Positions 22,661 through 33,618 of a stretch of 64,000 nucleotides of DNA are shown piece by piece (position 1 is the stretch's first letter; every line of letters begins with the position of its first letter). A program made the translations under genes and the position numbers. This stretch comes from Pleurodeles waltl (Eukaryota; Chordata; Amphibia; Caudata; Salamandridae). The stretch is taken from contig NC_090450.1 of assembly GCF_031143425.1 (NCBI RefSeq), forward strand, positions 168,323,486 through 168,387,485. The letters are read 5' to 3'. A model generated the notes under the pieces. That model had not been told where the DNA came from, did not search any database, and saw only the letters and a list, made by a program, of their open reading frames with translations.

Positions 22661-23590
22661 GTGTAAGAAAGAAGTCAGTTTGAGAAATATCCTCTAAGTC
22701 ACGTTAGTACCCCCAAATTCAGGTATGTGCAAATAACCAATGCTTCAAAACTCCATATCTTGTGCCCATTTTGGAAATACATAGGTTTCTTGATATCTAT
22801 TTTTCACTCTATATTTTACCAAAATGAATTTCTGTATATCCGGTACACAATAAAAACCCATTGCAAGGTGAAGCTCATTTATTGGATCTGAGTACCTTGG
22901 CTACTCTGTGAACCTAGAAGTCGTATATATTCCCACAACCAGAAGAATCCAGTGGATGTAACAATATATTGCTTTTGAAAACCTGCCATAACTGGAAAAG
23001 GTTACAGATGAAAACGGAGACAGAATTTGCTGTTTTTTCAACTCAATTTCAATTTGTTTTTATTTGAACTGTTACTTTATATATGAAAACCTTGAAATAT
23101 CTACACAAATTACTCCTTGCTGAATTCAGAATTCTATCTACTTAGCATATATGTATAGCTTTCCGGGATCCATCATTGGTTTTACACCCATTTCTGTCAC
23201 TAATTGGAAGGAGGTTGAAAGCACAAAAAATAGGAAAAATGAGGTAAAAATACCTTGCAAGATCTAAAAACTCTCACATAAGGTCTCTGTTGCACCAACT
23301 ATGGACCTTGATTCCCTACCAATGATGTGATGATGTGGTAGACCAGGAAGAACTTGTACTCATTAAGCTCAATGTGGCTGCCACATTTTACAAGTCTCCT
23401 GAGAATCTTGTGGCTTCTTGGGATATGTAGGTTTTCTGGACTGAACTCGTGTTTTGAGTAATGCATCCATCAGGAATGTGTAGCCTCTTATGAAGTGGCA
23501 TCCACACTCTGCACATACCACTAGAGTTTTCTTCTCCTGTAAGTGTGCACATTTAAGCAGTTGCAGTCTGAGCCAAAACAAGAGCCTAAC
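22661..23590. other. Unassigned DNA, possibly the rest of the piggyBac-like unit
   Basis: No gene. A minus frame at 23369-23581 has two Cys pairs but no convincing family match. Confidence 0.3.
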
Positions 23591-24000
23591 ATATCAGTGT
23601 GAGACTGTGGGTATATATGCAGGGCTAGAGGTTGTAATGTTGTGTTGTGGGATAGTAATGAGGAACTATGATATTGTTGTACACTGCTGGGGATGGTTAT
23701 GTTGTGGTACGACTGGGTAGTTCAGTAATTAGGGATGGTGATACGCTACTGGTGGTGGTTGTGATGTAATGCTGGGGTTCATTGCGGGGACATGATGTAC
23801 AATGCGAAAGGCTGAGCAGTGGTGGTTTGCTAATGGATGATGGTATGTATGCACATGGGTGGTGATTGGCAGCTTTCTGCAGGAATTGTGGTAGGGTGAT
23901 TGTAAATAGTGTTGCTTACCTCATTCTGTGGTGCTCTAGGGTCATGTAATTTGGTGTGTATATTGGTGGAGTGGTGTTTATGGGTGCTGGTGCAAAACCA
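23591..24000. repeat. GT-rich low-complexity stretch
   Basis: Dense degenerate GGTGGT, GTTGTG and GGGATGGT words without a fixed period. Confidence 0.5.
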
Positions 24001-26340
24001 CCTATGAGCATCCAGACGCTAATTATTGAGTAGCAAGTCAATAAATTAGCTCTTCTAAATTTCTGTAGCCTGGTCTGAATGTTTTAAAGCATCAAATTGT
24101 GGACATAAACAATAGAAACAAATGGAACGTTGCCTTTATTGGGTAAGAAATGGCTCTTTACTCATCTGCAATACTATAGTCAAGGAAGAAAATGAAGAAG
24201 GAAGGACATAAGTATTAGATCAAGCCACATCAATGTTTACTTGATAGAAAAAATACTGTTTTCCAATCATTTCAAATAAAAAAGTATCAGGTGTGGGATC
24301 AAAATATGCATCCATGCTGTTAATGGGTTGTCTAATAAACAGTTAAAGCTGAATGTGCCAGATTGAATGTTGTGCTTGTGTCCTGTTTTACACATTCTCA
24401 CAATTTTTTAGTTCTAGATCATTGCAAGCACACACTCCAAGAACAGTGACCTCGTCATAATGTGTTCAAGGAGACATCACCTGAGTTTTGCAGAAAAGCA
24501 AGCAGCTCTATGAGGGGATACGTAAATACCTCATCTCCCTTCATAGTTATATGCATGACCAGAGGGTGGTGACTACCATCAAAAGTAGAACAGAGGATGT
24601 GATGCTGCTCTGTCTATCATGATTGCCTCTCCCCAAATAAGGAGGTGAATCTAGTCATAAACATGACCTATTGTTTGTTGGGTCCAAATGTCAATTACCC
24701 CATACCACAATCATTCACTTCTGATTTCCCTAAGCATTTATCTAAAACATGCAGTTCCTGGAACTACCATTGAACCGCTACTGCATAGTTGGTGGCTTGC
24801 AAAATATGTGGGTAGCCAGAGTCAAGAAATTATTTTATGGTGCTTGTCGTTTGTCTGCATGCCAACGGCATTGATATACAGGGGGGTATGTAGGGCACCC
24901 TGGACACCAATGCAAGCAAAGGAAATGGGTCTAGGTTGATAGCTAAATACAGCTTAGGGCAGCTCACTGGGCCCCTTACACAATCTACTCACATTCTCTT
25001 TCATTCCACCCTTACACACAAATATTTAATCCACTAACTCCACCACACACACACACAAAGACACAAACAGGCTCACTCAAATATCACTTCATTATTACAG
25101 TTGCCAATTAGACCAGTGAAATCCACTCACTCCACCAATCCTAATAACTTACCCTATCTCTCTTTCCATTTCATTCCATTTCTTGTTCTAGTGCTTAAAC
25201 CCACTGACCACATCAATATGATTCACCATTCGTCCTTCTGTTTCACTCATGAAGTTATCCTCCATACCCATTCACTCCACCAGTTGTTTGCACACTAACA
25301 CGTACACATGGTTATCGGAGATATGTAAAAACTTATCACTAATCAACTTCAAGAAAAATGTGAAAGGAATAGTACTCGTAGGACACCTACACATAAAAGG
25401 AAAAAAAGTACTTCCTCAAATCACCCTATAATCATAGGTGAGACCACATAACTTTGGCTGTTGCATAATGCATTTCAGGAGTGACATGATAATATAATCA
25501 ACAATACTTATACAATGGAGCATCTAAATATATTATTGAAGGTGCATTTACAATATAAATCTAGTAGTTCATATTTATGTGTGTTATAATGTTTGGTTAA
25601 AATCATAATTCTTGTACATTGAATGAAGTATTATGAATAACGTGCATATAATCATTGGTTACTTATAATTATGTTGAAGATACCTGTATAATCATGTATT
25701 CTGGACGTGCACTGAAATGTCATATTAAGTTAGCTTAACTAAAGGGCTGAAATGTTGATTTTGTGTATTTAACCTTCAATGTGGAGTTTTGCTCCTGTTG
25801 TAACATTCTTTATTCGCAGGTGAGCCTGTCTGAGTCTACAGTTAAGGAATGGCATATTATGTATCTAAGATAGTGGGGTACAGGAGTATATTTTGGCAAC
25901 GGCAAAGAAGCGCTAACAAACTGAGAAAAAAGGATTCTTGTTTGTGTACCAGGATCCACAAGACACTCATAGTCATCTTGATGTTCGATTTATGGGATGA
26001 GGACCTGAAGGGAGTTGCCAATTTCAAATGTGCAAGGATGATGGAAAATTACTGGTGCTGATGACTTGTATTTCTTGAAGTTTCTGTAGGTCTAATTGGT
26101 ATTCACCTAGAGAAGCGAGAGCAAATTCTCTTTAGCTCTTGACAAAAGCAGATGTTCCTGAGACTTGCACAGGTACAGACCTTTCTACTCTTTATTCTGT
26201 TGATTGGCTTTATGATAAATAACCCCTCTCTTCTACTGAGGTTTCTGTTACATTTTCCTACTAGTTCCATCATTTCCTATAGTTCATGAAGAGAAATAGA
26301 ATTTCCATTGAGTTTATCAAGAATATAAAGATTAAATTAG
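24001..26340. other. Unassigned AT-rich DNA
   Basis: I find no gene, terminal repeat or tandem structure beyond a short CACACAC run near 25045. Small frames here look random. Confidence 0.4.
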
Positions 26341-26497
26341 CTTTCCAATGATTAGGCAAGAGGCCTGTGAATTATATACTGATCACCAAATCTTATTTCT
26401 TATCTTTTGTATTGCTGCAACCAAGATCCTTGTATGTCTTCTGCTTGTACAATTTAATCTGAGCCACAGCTTCACATCACTTTTGGTGATTCTGTAC

Positions 26498-26555
26498 TTA
26501 TATAGCATGTTCTTGAGACTCATTTACACAAGTCAGGCTTTAGATTTGTAATAAA
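26498..26555 (+). promoter_or_regulatory. Candidate retroviral LTR promoter and poly(A) signal
   Basis: TTATATAG (26498-26505) lies about 45 bases before AATAAA (26550-26555), an R-region spacing found in retroviral LTRs, and this lies 1.1 kb upstream of the gag remnant in the right orientation. The LTR boundaries and the primer binding site could not be located, so this is tentative. Confidence 0.3.
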
Positions 26556-27633
26556 CATTTGAACTTTACTCCCTGTACCCGGGATTTAATGTGTGACCAA
26601 ATAAGTTACACTGTTAATTGATCTATGTTTGAGTTTAACTCTCCTTTCTACCTTGAGACTCCTAAAAAGGTGTTCCAGAAGACAAGAAGCAAGAATATGG
26701 ACCCAGAGGGTCATCAGGTGGTAGAAGGGGATGGTGCGGATCCTGAAGTAATGGGAGCTACAGCCCTTTGTTTTAGATTAGTTAGTCCCTCAGAGCCCAG
26801 TCCGTAGTGGCCATGTCTAGAATTTGAAGGATCGGTGGAGCTCCAGAGATTTGGGAATGAGTCGTACCAGCAGTGGAGGAGTGAGTATTAATAGGGTGGC
26901 GAATTGCAGTGGTTCATGTTTAGCTTTCGTTCTTTTGTACAGTTTGACTTGTGTTTTGCTGAGATGTTTTTAATGCTGTGTGAGTGTGGTGTTTTGTAAA
27001 AGAAGCTTAAGTTGTTAGTGGGTCCAACGTGACCTAAGATTCTGGGATAGTACTAAAAAGTGTTAAAGGTACTATATTGTGATTGTGTGCTAAGTTTGGT
27101 CGTGCTTGTCATGAGATGGTGTCTATGACACAATTGAGACAGGGACATATTGTTGCATGAATGTGAGGCGGTTGGTGTTGTGAATCCTAATGCACAGGGT
27201 AAATCTGTACTAATCTGAATGATACCCCGCAGGTCGAGGTTTCATGCGAAGTGCTTGATTATTTTGACTCTTGTGTGACTGTATATCGACAATTCTTTAG
27301 TAGAGCAGACAAAGGTTATTGAATTGTTTTTCATGACGTGGGGTTTATGCTGAGGACAGTGCATGCATGCAGATTGTAAAGTAAGGTGAGCTGTTACAGG
27401 GAGTGAGATGGACGTCACAATGTGCCCCACTGATAATGGTCGGTGGTGTAGTGCCACAGCGCTATTGGTTGTTGACGTGATAAGGGGTTGCGCTGTCATA
27501 GGTTGTTATGGTTGACACGAAATTATGGATAAAGAGTTATTTCTTGGCCTGGAACCAAATTTGTCTATATTTATTGATACTTGATTGAAAAATGAATTAT
27601 TTTAAGGTCATACAACGTTTGTTTAGCTGAGAT

Positions 27634-28717
27634 GTGCCTATACCTGGTAGAGAGGGAGAAGAGGCACCTCTTGAAGATACCCCAGGTCGTTATATGGCAA
27701 TAAACGTAGGGTTTCATTCGTGTATTTGGCTTAGTCAATGGTACAATACTACAGAAAACGAAGGTGCATTGAGGTTTCCACGTTATGGCACATTTAATTT
27801 GAGCGTTATTGAAAATTTGAGTAGGGTGTTATATGAGGTAACCTCCTATATTTGCACAGTATGAGATGGTTAATGTTTGGGAATGTGCTGCTCACATTAG
27901 AGAGAAAGAGAAGCATCAGGGGAGAGCTCAAGAAGAAGTGTGCACATACGTTGATGCTAGATGGGATGCTGAACAAAAGAGATGGAGAACTGATATGATA
28001 GAGGAAGTTAGATTGTACCCAGCCTTAATGAGTGAAACATTTGAGGAAAAGAAAAAGAAAACGGAAAAGAAAAAGAAAAAGGGCAAAACACGGAAAGCAA
28101 AAGGAGGCAGATTACATGAGTGAAGTCAGCAATAGCGATTCTGGTGATAGGTTTTTGGATACATTATTGTCAGAATATACACCTCCATATAACAAGACCG
28201 GAGTGGAGGGAAGAGATAACAATGCTGGCAGAAATAATGGATTAGCTACTTCCCAAAAAATATAAATCCTGGTTTAGTGGGTGTACTCTGGTGAATGTAC
28301 ATCATAAACCAATGGGAGAAGGTACAGGAATGTATGTTCCTGCTAACCCTGCTATCCCAAACACTGATGATGCTCTTACTCTCTTGGGTACTATTGGTCC
28401 TGTGGTCCCACATATAAACCTGATCTTCCAGGAATGACAACTTATAATTTGGCTGTTCCCGGTGCAGCAGATGGTTCAGGCAGTACTGCAGCGAGTCCTA
28501 AAAACCAGAGGATTTGTTCCTCTTGTCCCAACACACACAGGTTCTCCATGTGTGGTGAGTGCTGATTCAACTTTGAATCTTTCAGGGTACAGTTCCATAG
28601 GCACATATCAGAGAATGACGACTTCTGTTAGACCTGTCTGAGAGTCATCCTCAACCTCTGATGGAGGTGCCCATGGAGGTGAGAATATTTCTAGGGTTCC
28701 TGTAGTATCATGGAGTC
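27634..28717 (+). pseudogene. Endogenous retrovirus gag, 5' part
   Basis: Broken plus-strand frames (27634-27864, 27866-28123, then about 28250-28700) read as the matrix-like and proline-rich part of a gamma/epsilon-type Gag. A Lys/Glu-rich tract occurs at 28045-28120. Assignment rests on being collinear with the clearer gag, zinc-knuckle and pol segments that follow, because this end is weakly conserved. Stops and shifts are frequent. The segment is cut by the MITE at 28721. Confidence 0.5.
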
Positions 28718-28720
28718 TTA

Positions 28721-29319
28721 GGACCTCATTATGAGGCTGTCAGTCTGAAGACCTCCAGACTCGCAGTTGGACCGCTGCCAAAGCGGTGCTCTGACCGCAA
28801 CATTACGACCGCAGTGAATGTGCCACGGTCAGACCACCAGCACCACCACATTTCCGCCGGCTGACAGCCTGGCAGTGCCAGCGGTCTCGACCAGCCGGGG
28901 CAGCGCGGCAAGCAGCGCTGCTCTGGGGATTACGACCCCTCTCTCCGCTGGCACATACATGGCAGTTGCACCACAATGTAAATGCTGGCAGAGATGGAGT
29001 GTCAAGGGCCCCAGTGGGGTTCCCGCTCTGCTCATGCACTAGGCATGGGCAGTGCGGGGGCATCCCTGGCCAGACCCATCGCACAAATCACTGTCTGCTT
29101 TGCTGACAGTGATTTGTGCGATGGGTGCTGGTGCACCTGTTGCACAACAGCATTGCCGCCAGCCATATTACAAGCCAACGTCAATGTTGTTGTGCGTTTC
29201 CCACTGGGCCACATGAAACTCATAATAGGGTTAGCGGGAAGGAGACCACCCTGGTGGCCTCCTGAATGCAGGTGTTTGGTGGGCGGCCTTTTCTGCCCAC
29301 CAAAACCATAATGAGTCCC
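28721..29319. mobile_element. 599-bp Harbinger-type MITE in gag
   Basis: TTA at 28718-28720 and 29320-29322 flanks the unit. The ends are GGACCTCATTATGAGG and, in reverse, GGGACTCATTATGG. The interior is GC-rich (CCGCTGCC, GACCGC, CGGCTGAC) unlike the AT-rich retroviral sequence around it, and it encodes nothing credible. The 3-bp TTA duplication and short inverted ends suit a PIF/Harbinger MITE. Confidence 0.8.
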
Positions 29320-29322
29320 TTA

Positions 29323-30710
29323 GTGGTAAGGAATACACGAGTGGGTGAAGGTTTTTAATGATGATACTCCTTCAAGAGAAAGCAGGAGTTCCAAGGTGAC
29401 AAAGGGAACAATTCAGTTACCGGAAAGAGAGAACCTGATGGATGTGGCCAAATTAAAGTTAGAACTGGATGAAATGATTAGCGGGAACCTTGAAATGGCT
29501 CATTTAGACACTTATCACAAAAATGAGCTTCTGCTTATGTATAAAGATGTTACCAGACATGCAGGACACGTTTATGACAAATTATCTGAGTTGGCTCAAT
29601 GATATGAGGTAGACTTGAACAAGACTAAAGCCCTGCAGGAGAGTTACCATCAATTTTTTAACGAAGAAGACTTAGCCTCTATGAAAACTTAAGGAATGAA
29701 AATACAAATGTAAGAGATGATTCAGAACATTTGAAAAAGGAATTAGCAAGGTAAATGGGAAAGTTGATGTTTAAGAAAGAAAGGACTGAAGAAACAGACA
29801 CAGAAACCATCTCCTCCTGTAGCAGGAGAGGTGAATGCATCAAATTTTCCAGTGAGAGGATTGCCTGGTGGAGGTTATGTTCATGTGCCTTAGAGTAGAA
29901 GTGATCTTGCATGATTCATTAATGACTTTCTAAAGCTAAGTGGAAAACTAGTGAAAATGGTACAAACAAGTTGAGACATTTGTGAAGATTTCACAGGTAT
30001 TGTGGATTGAGTTGAACACTTTGTTCAATATTGTGGTTCCAAGTGACTTGTGGGCGGAAAGTTAAACAGCTGGTAAATGGCCTGAGTCAGAACTGGCATG
30101 GAGCCTAGTGATGAAAGGCCAGTCACTGTTAGTGATGAAAAAGGATCAGCAGATGATAACATTCTTAAAGACGAAAATGTCAAGCAAAGATATTGTTTGG
30201 ATTTTAATTGACAGAGCCACTCAGAAACCTAAAGAGTTCATTCATGCCTACTGCAAGAGACTGTTGCAAGCATTTAAGCAGTATAGTGGATTGGAGAAGC
30301 TTGAGCCCAAGGAAATGGGACATTCTGTGTCTGGATTTGTGAAAGGATTGAGACCTGAAATTAGTATGATGATTCAACAGCATTTGATTTGTTGGCAGAA
30401 TAAATCAGTGTATGAGCAATTGAGGTATGTGAAGTACTGTAGTGATGAAATGGAGATGAAACAGAAGAGGATGAAGGAGAAGTTAATGGTTGCTCAGATG
30501 AAGGTTGCTCAAAGAAATAGTTAGATCCAGCTATTTGTAGGGAATGTTGGTGTTATGCATGGTGGTTATCAACAGAGTATTACCGCAATGCAGGGTAGAG
30601 GCTGAGAAGTTCAAATAGACTCTAGTACATGAATGGATGTGGGTAGCCCGAAGAAGACAACCCCCTGTCATTTTTGCACCAAGTTGGGGCATTGGAAGAG
30701 TGAATGCCAT
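29323..30710 (+). pseudogene. Endogenous retrovirus gag, capsid and nucleocapsid part
   Basis: The open piece at 30108-30524 resembles the C-terminal capsid of gammaretrovirus-like Gag: the PKEFIHAYCKRLLQAF region, then VKGLRPEIS, then a charged coiled stretch (DEMEMKQKRMKEKL). At 30666-30707 a single CCHC zinc knuckle of the form C-x2-C-x4-H-x4-C is intact; one knuckle is typical of gammaretroviral nucleocapsid. The upstream piece at 29345-29602 is a helical frame that opens after a stop. Stops at several points show the gene is dead. Confidence 0.75.
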
Positions 30711-30989
30711 CTTAACCCAGCTAACCAGTTCCAGAATTCAGGGTTCATACAACCTCACAATAACAACCCCATATAGATGCAAAATGTGTGGCGATAGAGA
30801 CAGCAGAATGTCAATGAACCACAAGCTCCAGGGATGCAAGTACCATAACCCCCAATGTCACAGCAAAATGCGAGAGGCCCTAGACTGAATTCCAATCAAG
30901 TTCCAAACATGAATTTGAATGCATTTCAAGACAATAATCCCTTCCAACACTTTCCAGTGTTTGAGACACTTGAGAACTGTGGCTCCGTT

Positions 30990-31304
30990 CAGTCTGCCTG
31001 TGGGTGCCTAAGCGGGGAGAAAGTCTCCATACTTGGAGTAGTCTTGGCGGTAGATCAGAGTGGTCCATTCATAGATGGCCAACCCATGTCTTTTTTGGTT
31101 GATAATTGGGCTACCTGATCTACTTTGAGAACAATAGAAGTCTCAAACCTAAGCCTCTCGGGAAAAAAGATCCAAGTGATAGGAGTTGCAAATAAACAAA
31201 TGACAACTAAAGAGACTACAGAAGCCCAGATAAGAATAGAGTCCTTTAAAGAGAATCACCGATTTGTGTTGTGTAATTCTAGTCCATTGAGTCTTATGGG
31301 AGAC
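30990..31304 (+). pseudogene. Endogenous retrovirus protease, N-terminal part
   Basis: The frame leads into an aspartic protease active-site region at about 31085-31118, where the expected D-T/S-G triad is read as D-N-W, followed two codons later by a stop. The conserved stretch before the protease C-terminus continues to 31304, where element 1 is inserted. Similarity resumes at 37955 after the duplicated TTA. Confidence 0.7.
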
Positions 31305-31635
31305 TTAGGGGTCATTACAACCCTGGCGGACGGTGTTAAAGCGGCGGTAAGACCGCCAACAGGCCGGCGGTAAAAAAATGGGAAGTATGACCGTGGCGGA
31401 AACCGCCAATAAAGACAGCCACTTTAACACTCCGACCGCCACGGCGGTACGAACAAACAGCGCGGCGGTCACCGCCAACAGACAGGCGGGAGACAAAGTA
31501 CCGCCCACAGTATCACAACCTACAAATCCACCACCTTTTCCGGGGCGGATTCACTGCGGATAAAAACACGGCAGAAACAGCCATTTCAAAGGGAAAAAGC
31601 TCACCTCTACACACTCCACGAGGAAGGAGGGCACC

Positions 31636-31718
31636 ATGGAGCCGGAACTCCATATTATACCTGCGATAGTCTTCCTGCTCCTATACGACGATCATCAACG
31701 CCGGCGGCGAAGACAACA
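31636..31718 (+). CDS. Harbinger transposase exon 1, element 1
   Basis: This 83-nt frame begins with ATG and encodes 27 residues with a hydrophobic start (PELHIIPAIVFLLLYDD) and a basic end (RRRRRQ), then runs into a GTGAGT donor. Element 2 has a frame of the same length, register and donor at 47708-47790. PIF/Harbinger transposases commonly open with a short hydrophobic segment and an Arg run before the RWRNP-like stretch, which is where exon 2 begins. The exon ends in phase 2 and exon 2 supplies the missing base, so the join is consistent in both copies. The gap to exon 2 is 5.1 kb. Confidence 0.7.
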
Positions 31719-32194
31719 GTGAGTACTGCACCTACGACATAGGGGAGGGGGAGGCAAAGGACAGGGACACACACATGTAACACCCCCACCCCGACCCTCA
31801 CCCACTACAACACACACACCAGTGCATATCCAAACATTACAGTAACAACCCCCAAACCCCCCGGAAGACTGCAAAGACCAAAGGACATGAGTGGAACCAT
31901 TGTAATATATCAAAATACAGTAACCAAATATCTACATATATATATATACACATTCAACAAAATATACACCACGATTAGTAGTGCAGGTAATGCACAAGCC
32001 ATAGTCCGTGGACCACTGGGCCCAAAATGCATGGGCGAGGCCCACAACAGATACCGGATCAAAACGGAGAGAACACTTCTGGGGCATCAGATAGAAATAC
32101 AACAGGCACCTCAGGGGGAAGGGAAGGAGGGGGCACCTCAGCCGGATGAGTGCACCACGCCAGATCCACGACAGGGCTCCATGCCCATTGATGT

Positions 32195-32609
32195 ATCCTG
32201 GGGAGTGCAAAGCCACAGTCTCTCAAGTCTTTACAGTGGGTGGGTTGCCCACTGATCAATCCTGGGGAGTGCAAAGCCACAGTCTCTCAAGTCTCTACAG
32301 TGGGTGGTTTGCCCACTGTACCATCCTGGGGAGTGCAAAGCCACAGTCTCTCAAGTCTCTACAGTGGGTGGTTTGCCCACTGTTCAATCCTGGGGAGTGC
32401 AAAGCCACAGTCTCTCAAGTCTCTACAGTGGGTGCTTTGCCCACTGTACCATCCTGGGGAGTGCAAAGCCACAGTCTCTCGTCTCTACAGTGGGTGGTTT
32501 GCCCACTGTACCATCCTGGGGAGTGCAAAGCCACAGTCTCTCAAGTCTCTACAGTGGGTGGTTTGCCCACTGTACCATCCTGGGGAGTGCAAAGCCACAG
32601 TCTCTCAAG
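32195..32609. repeat. 64-bp minisatellite, seven copies, element 1
   Basis: TCCTGGGGAGTGCAAAGCC recurs at 32195, 32260, 32324, 32388, 32452, 32514 and 32578. Each unit holds the hairpin ACAGTGGG/CCCACTGT. The array lies in the transposase intron. The long plus-strand frames across it and the next array (271-274 codons) are repeat artefacts. Confidence 0.95.
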
Positions 32610-32610
32610 T

Positions 32611-32965
32611 GGATGCATGTCTCCACTGGTTCTGGAGGGGGACTGGTGCCCAGAGTGCTTCATCCTGTGCAGGGCAGACGGAGTGGATGCAAGTCTCTAC
32701 TGGTTCTGGAGGGGGACTGGTGCCCAGAGTGCTTCATCCTGTGCAGGACAGACGGAGTGGATGCATGTCTCCACTGGTTCTGGAGGGGGACTGGTGCACA
32801 GAGTGCTTCATCCTGTGCAGGACAGACGGAGTGGATGCATGTCTCCACTGGTTCTGGAGGGGGACTGGTGCACAGAGTGCTTCATCCTGTGCAGGACAGA
32901 CGGAGTGGATGCATGTCTCCACTGGTTCTGGAGGGGGACTGGTGCCCAGAGTGCATCACTCACCC
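32611..32965. repeat. 74-bp minisatellite, five copies, element 1
   Basis: GGATGCATGTCTCCACTGG starts units at 32611, 32685, 32759, 32833 and 32907, exactly 74 bp apart. Element 2 has only one copy, at 48551-48600. Confidence 0.95.
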
Positions 32966-33029
32966 CGTGACGGTCCCAGTAGCGTCACTGACCCTGCCGC
33001 TCATGGGCTAGCGGTGCTTGAGTTGGCGG

Positions 33030-33590
33030 TGCATACCCTGTTCAGCGGTGCTTGAGTTTGCAGTTTCCGACCTGTTCAGCGGTGCTTGCCATGGCGGTCT
33101 TTGCCCTGTTCAGTGGTGCTTGAGTGTGCAGTTTCTGACCTGTTCAGCGGTACTTGCCCTGTTCAGCGGTGCTTGCCATGGCGGTCTTTGCCCTGTTCAG
33201 CGGTGCTTGAGTTTGCAGTTTCTGACCTGTTCAGTGGTGCTTGCCCTGTTCAGCGGTGCTTGCCATGGTGGTCTTTGCCCTGTTCAGCGGTGCTTGAGTT
33301 TGCAGTTTCTGACCTGTTCAGTGGTGCTTGAGTTTGCAGTGTCTGACCTGTTCAGCGGTGCTTGCCATGGCGGTCTTTGCCCTGTTCAGCGGTCCTTGAG
33401 TTTGAAGTTTCTGACCTGTTCAGCGGTGCTTGCCCTCTTCAGCGGTGCTTGCCATGGCAGTCTTTGCCCTGTTCAGCGGTGCTTGAGTTTGCAGTTTCTG
33501 ACCTGTTCACCGGTGCTTGAGTTTGCAGTTTCTGACCTGTTCAGAGGTGCTTGCCCTGTTCAGCGGTGCTTGCCATGGCGGTCCTTCATT
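33030..33590. repeat. GCGGT-rich composite minisatellite, element 1
   Basis: Two alternating modules of about 33-36 bp share CCTGTTCAGCGGTGCTTG. One continues CCATGGCGGTCTTTG, the other AGTTTGCAGTTTCTGA. The module order varies along the block. It begins about 30 bp past the ORF A stop codon on that gene's strand. The plus-strand frames of up to 214 codons here are artefacts. Confidence 0.9.
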
Positions 33591-33618
33591 GCCCAGCTGG
33601 GCTGGGGCTGGCGGTCCT

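Noticed and set aside
23369..23581. Possible cysteine-rich C-terminal domain of a piggyBac transposase
   Set aside because: Two Cys pairs and a His are present, but the spacing does not match the family's cysteine-rich tail and no catalytic part is nearby.
32195..32965. CRISPR-like array of hairpin-containing repeats
   Set aside because: The units are contiguous with no unique spacers, and the context is a eukaryotic transposon intron.
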